Shown here: positions 1-12,000 of the stretch, in pieces
How positions within the stretch are numbered: position 1 is the first letter of the stretch
Layout of the letters: each line of letters begins with the position of its first letter
Source of the DNA: Laguncularia racemosa
Taxonomy: Eukaryota > Streptophyta > Magnoliopsida > Myrtales > Combretaceae
Direction of reading: 5' to 3'
Length of the DNA stretch: 64,000 nucleotides
NCBI GenBank assembly: GCA_037954665.1
Contig: JBBMOL010000096.1
Coordinates: forward strand, 2,894,989 to 2,958,988
The notes under the pieces: model-generated
The model's database searches: none
Seen by the model: only the letters and a program-made list of their open reading frames with translations
What the model was told of the DNA's origin: nothing
Made by a program: the position numbers and the translations under genes

Positions 1-90
1 TTTGCTTTGAAGAACTTTCAGAGATTGCCCTCTTTCTTGGATTTTGCTCGGAAATAAAGGAAATGTGGTCTTGTGCAACCATCCATTCAG

Positions 91-3000
91 GTCAGGCATG
101 CACAAGGAATTCACAATGTTGATGGAGATAGGAACTACAAAGCATTTCTGAAACCTGAGTATTTTGATGCCCATCTTACTCCACTCGGATGGCAACAGGT
201 AGTTGTTTGCATGTGCAAAATATTTCTAGGTTGCTGAAATCTTAGCATATGGTGTTTTGTCACGTTCCATCCCTCTACTTGTCTTTACTGATTTGAAGTC
301 TGCAAGCTTTGAACAACTAGTTCTGCATCATTCAAAGCAGCCATTGGTGTGGGTGGCACACTTGTAGGGGTAGTTATGAGTGTTGGATTTGTAAATGAGA
401 ACACAGTTGCAAATTAAGTTGTTGCTATAATTCATTTAGAGAAACTTCTTTTCATCTGGAGCATACTTAACTTCTGAATTTAGTGTGGAACTTTTTGCTA
501 GCTCCAACTGAGAAGTTAACTTAGAGCTTTAAAATTTAAGATTTCAAGCTTATTTTTATTCTATTAAAATGACCAACAGCAATTGTGTACAGACCTGGGT
601 TGAGATCTTGTCATGGGGTGTGATTTAGCTATGGTGAATTTAGGATTTCTGGAATTAGGGTTTTTGATGACTTGTTAAGAAAAAACCCTCTGATTTCTCA
701 CATTACCAGCTACTTTTAAGTTACTTTGAACTAATTTAAAACTAACTTGTCCTAGTACTTCTCGTTTAGCCAACCAAATAAGATCTTATGTCTGTAGGTA
801 GAGTGTTCATTGTACCAATTCCTATGAGTTTGGTTTTAGTGTTGTAATTGTATTTCTAACCGTTTTTTTTGGATATAAACTGTTTTCAAATAAATAAATT
901 ATGGATTATCCAAAAAAAAAATAAAAATTTACAACTAACTTCTTTCTTGTACTAATATTAATAATAGTAGCATATTTATACAAGCTTCCAAATTGTTGTT
1001 TTCCCTAAATAAAAAATAACTATCACTAAATAAAAGATAATATTAATCTAAAAATAGCTTTCGAATGCACAAAATAGGAAATGAAAAATATTTAGTCTTC
1101 TATTTGAAAGATAATCCTAGATATCCCTAAAATTATTCCCATTTATAAGATGAGCTTGCCTTCAAGCTCTAGCTATTGACATTCCTGAAGACTTCAAAGC
1201 TTTCATCTAATTCATTTTGTCAATTAGGGTGTTCCAGCTCCAGCACAAGCATCTTCTCACATCAATGCCCTGGGAAGAAAATGTCATTGTAGTTCAAATA
1301 TGGATTCTTGGCCCATTGCTCAGCAATCTGCTTGTGATTTTATTGCTTGAGAATTAATGGCCTAGCTGGTTATGCAAAGAAAGGATATTGTTTACTATTG
1401 GTCTCAATATTTGATTACACTCATCTAATGTTATATCAAAAGAAAGAATGGCTAGTAGCTTCTTTCCATAGGTCCTAGCTAAACTCTTTGTGGTCTCTGA
1501 GTTTGGTGGACTTTGTAGCTCCACGTCAATTATGAGCTTTGACAAACTTGCAGTGCAAAGGGAAACTTGATGCTCAGGGGTCATAGGGGGGTGTTCGTGC
1601 TAGTATGGATCGTAACTTATTCCTGTAGTCTTCCATTGTCCCTGTTTAGTTCAACTTAACTAAGTCAAACAATGGATTACCATGTAAGGATGGCTTGAGT
1701 CTCAAAGCAAACAAATGAGGTAAACTCTTGCCAGATTATATTCTGGTGCATTGGGTCCAATTTGTAGAAACATAATATTGCTTCCCCAATCAAGTGGAGG
1801 GAAGCGAAGCTAACTTTTCCATGCTCTGGCTTGCCTGATTCTGTAAAAATTGCTTGCAATGACTCATCCATGCTAACAGGTCCTTCGAACCATCAAAAGT
1901 AGGAAAATGGCTGATCAGGTCCAATGGAATAGTCAAAATGGCTGTTCAACCCTAGATTTGGGTAATTTTAAGCCTGATAACCCAAGGGCTGAAGTTTGGT
2001 GAACCTCCACTAAACACATCATAGCTGGTTAGATGCATTTGAAAAGCCTCATGTGGTGGCTAGTGAAGGAGTGCGCCTAAGGTTGTGCTGAGGTACGTTG
2101 GGTGGTTCCTCTGGTTGTAGGTTCATATGAGCCATGTTTGGGGTTTAGGGGATTGTCACATGGCTGAAGAGCATGCATGGGATCACGTGCAAGGGGAACT
2201 GGATCTAGGTTTGTGTGTATCCAGATTGCAGGTTGGGTTACGGGAGTGAAGGGCCATGAATGAGCTACTTGCATTAGTTACCTTGAGTAGGGTCACCATG
2301 GGATGACATCACATGGATTGTGGGTGGATGTTGGATCATTCCGAGTGTGATTGGGGTGGTTGCCAGTTAGTTTGCACAAGCTTTTGGTCTTGTTCCCATA
2401 GCCCAGGGTTAGCCTGGTTTTCACAGCTCTGGCATCATCATTATTCATGTTGCTGCTATGATGGCCCTGTTCCTGCAAACGCAAAACATGGCCACCTTTA
2501 GGCTTCCTAACTTGAATAGTCACTTCCTCAAGGTGCTAATCCAGGGCATGAAGCTCTTGCTGATCACTTTCTCTCTCCTTTCAATCTCTTTTTGGGTTCC
2601 CTTGCTCTATTTCTCTCTTTGTGCCTTTGACCCAATTTGGTCTTCATTGTATTGTTTTATGAAGTTTGATGAAAATTTGGTCTGTCTAAGTTTGAATTTT
2701 TTGGTGAAAATTCAATCTCTTCACGTTGGTGAAAATTCAATCCTTTCAATCTATTCATTGTATTGTTTTATGAAGTTTGGTGAAAATTTCTGGAAATTTG
2801 ATCTGTCTAAGTTTGAATTTTTTGCCAATGATTCTATTTGTTTCTGGATCATCGTCTCTATGTCTAATTACTGACACCTTGATGTTCGAACTCTGATTAA
2901 AAATACCTGTTTGAAAGAATCTAATTTAGATGGTGAAGTAATTGTAAATTGCAGTATTGATAGTTAAAAAGTTTTCAGATGGGGCAGTTTTGGAAAGAAT

Positions 3001-6000
3001 TCTGACATTAACTTTATCAAAGAAAAGAAGTATTTTGTTTATTCACTTTTTCCATGTGATTCTGAATTTCCTTTGAGCATCTGATTGAGAGAAATGATTT
3101 GTTGTCTTGTCATAGGTTGAAAATTTGAAGAAGCACGTTCATGCATGTGGACTTTTTGGGAGAATTGACCTAGTCATTACATCACCTTTAATGAGGTATT
3201 ACTTCAGTGCCTTTTTGACTTATTTGGCTTGATAGATTGGAGAAGTCTCTTCTTGCTCCTGTTTTACCTTACATCTAAAGGAGCATTATCTATAAATTAT
3301 CAGCTTAGATGGTTCTGCCCTATCTTTGAAGAACCAGCTTAGATGATTACTTCCTCCTACCTTCAAGTATCAGCTCAAAAGAAGAGTCACTTTATTTTGT
3401 ATATATATAACAAACGAAATTCTCAACGGTGTATGTGTATGTACTTGTATGAAAACAGAATCATGTGTGCATGCAGTTATTTGAAGGATATGCATTTGGC
3501 AGTTGTCTTCATGGTTGTAGTGTAGCATCATGCAACTGATTATGCCTTTGAGGTAATCATTGTATTATGCCTTTGAGGTAATTTTTGTTCTCTTGATTAT
3601 TGTCATCATGACACTGTAGGACTTTGCAAACAGCTGTTGGAGCATTTGGTGGTGAATGTTACACTGATAGAATGGACATATTGCCATTAATGGTGGCAAA
3701 TGCAGGAAATAGCAATCAGCCTGCCATTTCAAGTTTAAACTGCCCACCAATTATGGCTGTAGAACTTTGTCGAGAGCATTTGGTAAGTTTCTAACTTCCA
3801 TCTTATTACATCTCATGCTAGTTGTGTTGAACAAGATAAGATGGCATTTTAATTTTTCACGACTGTCCATTTTATTAGATGTGTGAAAATAATCGTCTAT
3901 CCATCTATTGGCTTCTGTATGATTTACTGTGAAACCATGCATCTGTACTATACTAATGATGCCATGGATGAAAAAAAATTGTTTTATTTTTCAGTACCCA
4001 TCCTAATAGATAAGAAAATATGTGTGTAGGAGAAATACTCCTTTTGGATATATGTAGATAGTATAGAAAAACCACTTCTTTCAATAGCATAAGTCAATGT
4101 GCAAGAGCAATGGACAGATTAAATTGACATTCAGTGTGCTATTTTTTTTTTTTTTTTAACAATGTAAACTGTGCAGATATTCCAAAAACCAATTCATTAT
4201 TTATTGATGCTTGATTGATTTTTGTACCACAAATTCTGATATTTTGGTTTGGATTTTGTAGTCATGACTCCTGTCCTATTCACTCTAATATTCACAAGAA
4301 GCTTTGACTTTGTCCACACATTGGCCACCAAGATTTGAGTGTCTGCTGCTAGCTTTAGCATTATGAGTTAGCAGGAGGTAGGCTTGCCACCAGAATAGCA
4401 GCTTTGCCTTTTTTTTTTTTTTCACTAGGTACCATGCCTTTTCATGATTGCTATCCTTGTCCAATTCGTCTCTTTGCCCATTCCAACTGTAACTGTAATT
4501 GCTCTGATTGACCAACTTCTTCCCATTTGTAACCAACTTATCACTTGCCATCAGCATTGGTCAATTTCCACTTTTTTTTTGGCCAGCCATGTCATTTGAC
4601 ATGTTCTGGTCTCTCACTCATTATAAAAACTAATAGTTGGCCCATGCCTATGCATAGATTGCAGCTACTTCACATATAATATATAACTATATATAACAAT
4701 GGTTTGATTCAAAATCATAACAATTTTGGTGCTTTCCAACTTTTTAATAATTATAAAAGAAAGTGAAATCTGAATACCATTTTCCTATCTCAAAAATATT
4801 ACAATTTTTATATTAAGAACTTAAAAAAAAGAAATCAAATTAGTTCTATATGAATAAATAAAGTCCTAAGAAGCAAACCCTCCCAAAAATGTGAAAGTTG
4901 AGAACAAGAGGGGTACACCTTAACTAATTGTTATTAGCACTTATTAGTTGTAATTCAACAAACATCCATTGTTGTTGCAAAGAATTGTCGGAAAGTGGCA
5001 TTAAAGCACTCACATTTGAGTACTCGCATGAGCAAGAATCCGTGTTCAGAATTGCACATTGGTATAAGAAAATTGTAATATCAAGTTCTTTTGTACCTTT
5101 GCTATCCAACTTTCCTTATACTATCCTGTTCTATCAGCAAACCATTACATAAGACAGAAAACTACATGCAATGCAGATTCCCTCGTATACTATGTGCAAA
5201 AACTTATAGCAAGTACAAATGAGATGATTAATGATTTTTAATGTTTTTATGATCCATGACTCATATCCTTAGACTTCTAGAAAGAATTGTCTTAGAAGTG
5301 ATTCCTCAGGCTATATTACTGAACATTACTAGTATAGGGCTATTTTAGTCTTTTTATATTGGCTTTAGTGTTATGTAACCCTAAAAGTTCTGTATTAATA
5401 CTTTATGTACAGTAATGAATTTAAGATTAAAATGACATTTTTTTTTTATATTTGTGTACATTAACAATTTATCTACCATGCACACACACTCCCTCTTAAG
5501 CTCTCCCTAGGACCCTTGTATTTTTCTAAAGCTTCCTCTTATCCTTTTCTTATATATGTACACTGACAAAAATAAAAAAGAGAATTTCTGAAATGTTTCT
5601 TGTGTCCCTTTTCACTAAGATAATTTACAATATATAGACATTAAAAAGGATCAGAATCCCTTAATTCTAGGGTCCAATATAGTAAGCATAATCAAATCCC
5701 TTAATCCTAGGCTTATTCTAGGAAGGAATACAGCAGTAATTACAGCAATAATAATGAAAATCTTGGAGAGGTAATCAAAGAATATATAGCTATAATAAAA
5801 GAAACTAAATAGGGAAAGAACTAAAAAGTAAAGAAGAATATATTGACATCCCTCCTCAAATTGATGCGCGTAAGTCTATCAGCATCAATTTGCTATTGAG
5901 AAATTTGTGTTGTCGTCGTGTCAAAGCTTTTGTGAAGACATTAGCTGTTTGAAGGTCAGTAGTAATATGAGGAAGAGTGATAACACCTCGACTAAAGGCC

Positions 6001-9000
6001 TCCCTAATATAATGGTAGTCCACATCTATGTGCTTTGTGCATTCGTGATATACCGGATTTGCAGCTATTTGGATGGCACTAGTGTTATCACCATGAAGTG
6101 GAGTAGGATTAGTTTTGACGAAATCCAAGTTTAGAAAGGAGACCATGTAACCACACAATTTCAGAACAAGCTGCAGACATGGATCTATGCTCAACCTCCA
6201 TGGAAGATTTAGAGACAAAGTCCTGCTTCTTACACTTCCAAGAAATCAAGGCATCTCCAAGGAAAATACACCAGCCTGTTGTAGACTTCCTAGTGTCCGG
6301 GCAACCAGCCTAATCTGCATCACTATATGCAGTCAAATGAAGAGCAGATTTTGTTGGAAAAAACAACCCACGAGTAGATGATCCAATTGAGTATTGAATA
6401 ATGCAACGAACTGCAGCAAGATGGAGATGTCAAGGTGATTTCATAAATTTGCTAACTATATGGACAGCATGTGAGATATTGGGCCTTGTATTTGTAAGTT
6501 AGATAAGACTACCAACAAGTTGCCTATAAAAATGCGGATTAGGCAAAAGCTCACCTTCATCTTTTTGATATTTCACATTTACCTCCGTTGGTGTATCCAC
6601 AGCAGTAGCATCCTTTAAACCAGCTAGCTCAATGAGATCTTGTATATATTTATGTTGATTTAAGAACAAACCATGATCTCGAGAGTGAACTTCCAGCCAC
6701 AAAAAATATGTGAGATGTCCAAGATCTTTCATTTGAAATGTATTATGCAACATATTTTGAAGCTTAATAATCAACCCATCATCATTACCAGTGATGATAA
6801 TATCATCAACATAGACTAAGAGAGAGACCATTCTAGTGGATGTCTTGTGAAAGAAGAGTGATGGATCATATTTACTGTGTGAAAGAGAAGGTGAGAAGTG
6901 TGCTGCGAAACTCCTCAAACCAGGCTCTAGGTGCCTGTATCAACCCATACAAAGAGCGTCTTAGCTTGCAAACTTCATGAGAAGCTGTCATGGACATCCC
7001 TAGCATTATCAAATTTAAATCTTTTTATCTTTACTCTGAATTGATTGTTCACTATGGCATGGTAGTTAAATCTGATTTATGCTTTAGGAGAAATATCCAA
7101 GAGACTCTACTACTACAATCATCTATAAAAGACACAAACCACTTAGCTTCTGTGATACTAAGGGTTTTGGAAGGTTTCCAAATATCAGAGTGAATTAGTG
7201 AAAAAGGTAAATAACTTCTATTACTACTCATTGGAAAAGTGACCCTTTTATGTTTGGCAAATTCACATACATCACAGTGAATGTCTTCGACTTTAACATT
7301 CTTAAACAACTATGGAAACATCATTTAAGACAGTAAATGAAGGATGACCAAAACGAAAATGTTGACGCCAAATGACATCTTTATTTGAAACCGAAAAACA
7401 AGACCTTAAAGAGATATCCTTGATAGTCGATGCATATATGGTAGATGCATCAAGATAGTAGAGATTGCCCTTTTCCTAAGCAACTCTAATCCTCTTCCTC
7501 TTCACCTGGTCCTGAAATACACGATGAGAGGGATAAAACAAGGCATTACAATTCATATCATGGGTTACTTTATGAATGGATAGTAGGCTAGTGGATAATT
7601 GTGGGACGTGAAGTACATCTTCTAGTAGCAAGGTTGGAATTAGTTGAACATGTCCAACATCGGCCGCTGTAGTAATTGATCCATTTGCAATAGCAGCCTT
7701 CCTATTGCTAGGACAAGGTGTATAGGTTGAAAAATGAATAGGTGAAGGTGTCATGTGGTTTGTGGCTTCTGATTCAATAATCCAATGGTCTTGTATGGGA
7801 TGATTTGAGGTATTTGGTTCATGAGAAAGAGTCTTACCAGAGAGTGGTAATGAGCAAGAGGAACTTGGCTTTTCTAATGATCCCAATAGATTCCTTAGCT
7901 TTTCTATTTCGTCTTGGTTGAATAGGTTGGTGTTGGTTTCCCCCTTCGGTTGTGAAATTGAAGACGACTGATTTACTTGCTGTTGTACTTTTGGATTACC
8001 CCTTTAGCCCCATTCTCGGCTTGAAGTAAAGGGTTTTCCATGGGGTTTCCAGCAGCGATCCTTAATGTGTCTCGGCTTCTTACAATAAGAGCACCACAAG
8101 CTGTCATGAGAATCATGCTGAGGTATTTCTCTCATTTTGCTCCTATTAAGTTTCTCTTGTACAACTAAAGTTGATCCTTCAGATATCTCTGGTGTTAGCA
8201 TGATACTTCTGTGACTTTCTTCAGCCTTAATCATAGAAATCACCTCATTAAGAGAAGGAACATTATCCTTACTCAAAATTTAGATCCTAACTTGATCAAA
8301 CTTTGCATTTAGGTTAACTAAAAAATCATACACTATATCTTTCTCAATAAACCTCTTCAAAATTATTGCATCATCAAAACACTTTGTTTCAATAACCCGG
8401 TAATGATCCAGTTCTTGCCACAAATTTTGTAGCAAATTCGCATATTCTGTTACAGATTTACTACCTTATTTTGCGGCCATGGTTTTTTACTTTTTTCATA
8501 TATTCGAGCAACATCACTAGCCTTCGAGTATGTTTGAAGAAGAGCATCCCAAATATCCTTTGTAGAGGTTAGAAACATGCATGTGTCACTAATCTTAGGT
8601 GTCATCGAACTCCATAGCCAGGACATAATCATGGAATCTTCTTCATCCCAAATCTCAAAGTTCCACTTATCTGGTTTAGGTCTTGTCCCAAGAAAATGTC
8701 CAATTTTCCTTTGCCCTTTAAATAAGTACGAACCAGTTGAGACCATTTCAAGTAGTTTTGGCCATTAAGTTTGTAAGATTGATGAATATTCTACAACTCA
8801 CTCATGGGATTATTGGGTTTAGTTTCCTTTTTGGTCATGTCTACAATTCTTTTGCTATTCTCTAGAGCTGTGTCTAGAGTTGGTGCTATATTTCAACTGA
8901 TGTGGGCTAGACACGTTGGACTAGCAGTAGCAAATTGTATCAATGAAAGAGTATATTGCTCGGTTTGGGCATAGATCTTTTTCTAGAAGATGACCAGTAT

Positions 9001-12000
9001 CGAGCAATGGAACCAGACAAGGTATAATGCAAAAAATAAGACGAATGTTGGCAATGAAGACCAGGTTGTAAATTCAGCAATGAAGGTCTAAAGAATTTTT
9101 ATTTTTTTGGTTTTTTTCCAGAATTTCTAAACCCTAGGGCTCTAATACCATGTCATCAATCGTGAAGAGTAAAAATTCTTTTTAACTTTCTTACTTTTTC
9201 GTTATTCATAAAAGGTATATATATATATATACGAAGTACAAGATTAGAAGAATAGGAAAACATATCATATTCTAATTATCTGATTTCTATATTAAAATAC
9301 TTTCTAAATAAAAAAACTTTCCTAAATTAATGCTGTAATTTTCTAATACAGATTTCTTTGGAGGCCGAGTGGAACAATATTTGATAATATGTTCTGTTTT
9401 CTTACAATAATTGCAGAATTTTTTAGTACAATTAGTGGCAATGTGCCCAAATCCTTTGCAACTATAGCATCGAACATTGGTCATATCTCTGCCTCCTTTT
9501 GACCTCCCTTGAGTTGTGTAGGCAGCGGGAATTGGAGTAGAATTTTGAGCTTTTTGCTCCAAGACAGCCTGTGTAATGAGCTGTTGTTCTTCCTTGAGAA
9601 GCTCCTCTACACAAATATCTAGTGAAGGAATTGGTTCTCTATTCATTAGGTTGGACCTGATTGCTTCAAACTCCCCCCTTAACTTCGTTAAAAACTGGTC
9701 ACGCTTGGTAGTCTCATGCACACTTTGGATAGGAATGAGTCCTTCAGGAGGTACACTTGCATACACAATATCAGTGTACTCATCCCAAAGATCTCCAAAG
9801 GAAGAATAAAACTCTTGGATTGACATACTCTCTTGATTGAGTTGTCCCTACTCAAGTTCCGATTGAAATCTTCATGCTGTATTGCTTTGATTATAAATTT
9901 TCTTCAAATAATCCCACATTTCTTTCAAGGTCTTGTAAGGCTTGAGCTTGAGAAGTATAGAGGGTTCCCCACTTCCAAGGATCCAAGACATAATCTGAGC
10001 ATCCTTTACCTCCCATTTCACATATTTCTCCTTTTCCTTCTCACTGTTAGGTGCAAGATTTGTCTCATCAATATGACCCCATAATTCCTTTCCCTTGACA
10101 AAGATCTAAAATTGGAAAGCCCAAGTAGAATAATTCTTGCCATTAAATCGAACAAGAAAATGTTCAGATTGTTCCAAAGACATGATTCAACTAGAAACAA
10201 GAACTAAGAGATTAGGTCCAAGAGAACACGAAATCCTTGCAACTATAGAAATGATCTTGGAGCAAGACAAGGAACTAGACATGACATGAAATGATCTTAG
10301 TGTTTAGGCTCTGATACCATGACAAAAATAAAAAAGAGAATTTCTGAAATGTTTCTTGTGTCCCATTTCACTAAGATAATTTACAATATATAGATATTAA
10401 AAAGGATCAAAATCCCTTAATTCTAGGGTCTAATATAGTAAGCATAATCAAATCCCTTAATCCTAAGTTTATTCTAGGAAGGATTACAGTAGTAATTACA
10501 GCAATAATAATGAAAATCTTGGAGAGGTAATCAAGGAATATACAGCTATAATAAAAGAAAGTAAATAGGGAAAGAACTAAAAAGGAAAGAAGAATATATT
10601 CACATACACATCCTTATCTTTTTAGTTTTTGGGATTCTTTATGTTGAACTAAGTGAAATAATGGTGAAAAACTAAATAGAATAAATCTTAATAAACTCCA
10701 ATTGCTCGATGATCTTCAAAATCTTAGTAAGCTAAGATTTTGAGTTGTCTTTTCACTTACTGTCCTCTCAAGATCAAATGATATAACTGATTCCGCCTAG
10801 ATATGAATCCATACCCTGATTATATTTGCTTGAAAAAGAAATCTTAGTAGGAATTGTCAAAATTTTGACCTTCTTTTACATGGAATTATATGAGATAGAA
10901 GCTTTCATCCTGCTGTAAATTATTTTATTTATAGACAAAAAAATTTGCAGAAATTACAAAATTCATGATCCAAGCTCTTAAGAGGGTAAAAAAGAAAGGT
11001 GTCATCTAAAGCTTGAAGTTGATGGATTATTGCAGTGGCCTTGGAGGTAATTAATCAAAAGAAGGAAATGTGCTTTTAATCTGCATTTTCTCTATAAAAG
11101 AATGTGATGTTTATTTGATGGAGAAGCAACAATAGCTTTCTGGTTAGATGAAAGTGAATGCATCTAAGCTTTCATGTCAGCCCATTGCCAGTGAGTTATA
11201 TAGGTGGTTATGCATGGTAATTTTATCACCAAAGCCATTAAATTTGAAAGGTCAAGATTGTAGATTTGGTTTGGGCTTATTGCTCAATACTTTTCTTACA
11301 TATAAGTTAGGATTTTGTTTGAAGCTGATCAAGTAGAATGATAAAATCTAACCATCAAAGTGCCTTTTGGTATAATGGCATGGAGTTAATCAAAGCTCCA
11401 AGGTTATGTGTGCTAAACGAGGAGTAATCCCAGGATGGATGACCTCCTAAGAGCCAGTTGCGTTAAAGAACAAAGCTACATGGTGTATTGCGCTAAACTG
11501 GACAATACCTCAACGTGAAAAGTTCTACTCATTACAAGTGGTGTCAAAGAAGTTCAGTAGGCAGATAAGGGGAGCTAAGTGCTACACAGGGTAAAATGCC
11601 ATAGTATGGGGCACCTCTTAAGCCTATGAGGGAGTACCTCTAGAGTTCTACTTGTCTTGTATGGTTCTAGATATGTGTAACAAAAAATTGATACGGACTA
11701 TCAATTCTATAAGTGGGAAAGATTTTTTATATTCCTTAAATATAGTGATGGAACACTAATCATCAAGGTATTTTTTGGTACAACAGCTTGTAGTTCATTA
11801 AAATTCCTGGTTAAATGTGTTCAGTGAAGAGCAGTCCCACAATAGTGACCCCCTTGGAAGCAATTGTACCAAAAGACAAAACTGTAAGGCGTATTGTGCC
11901 AAAGCAGATAATGCCTTAAATGTGAGGAGCTCCGATTGCTACATATCTTTCTACTAGTTAAGAAAACATTATGGCTATCTTTTTTTTGGATGAAATGTCA

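Larger units (their letters stand above)
5564..10604 (-). mobile_element. Composite Ty1/Copia LTR retrotransposon in intron 3
   Basis: Both ends are 285-bp LTRs (5564-5848 and 10320-10604) that differ at about 13 sites. The element is flanked by the 5-bp target duplication TACAC (5559-5563 and 10605-10609). Minus-strand order is 5' LTR, tRNA-Met-type primer site, gag A, an unrelated 200-bp LTR with its own primer site, gag B, protease, integrase part, RT part, RNase H, polypurine tract, 3' LTR. The extra internal LTR and the missing integrase-RT middle show a nested insertion followed by deletion. It lies antisense to the host gene. Confidence 0.92.
11339..11943 (+). mobile_element. Cassandra-like TRIM with 5S rRNA-like sequence in both terminal repeats
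   Basis: Two diverged direct repeats of equal length (11339-11536 and 11746-11943, 198 bp each) start TGAT and end in ACA. Each holds a stretch that aligns with the 3' half of plant 5S rRNA. The first copy keeps AGGATGGATGACCTCCT at 11431-11447, close to the 5S internal-promoter box C region. Just after the first repeat, at 11539-11549, TGGTGTCAAAG resembles the tRNA-Met primer site. The total of 605 bp fits the known size of Cassandra TRIMs, which carry 5S sequence in their LTRs. No coding capacity and no matching target duplication were found. It could instead be a tandem 5S-derived repeat. Confidence 0.6.

Noticed and set aside
2458..2874. Phe/Leu-rich plus-strand frame of 138 codons resembling a membrane protein
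   Set aside because: It lies within intron 1 and is created by a T-rich tandem repeat; no homology or promoter is seen.
4285..4557. Minus-strand frame with a poly-Lys run
   Set aside because: It spans a poly-T homopolymer in intron 3 and shows no domain.
5907..6134. Plus-strand open frames across the Copia RNase H region (also 6187-6381 and 18113-18463)
   Set aside because: They are shadows of the minus-strand retroelement genes.
11394..11464. Functional 5S rRNA gene
   Set aside because: Only the 3' half is similar, with many substitutions, and a second diverged copy lies 407 bp away as in a TRIM.
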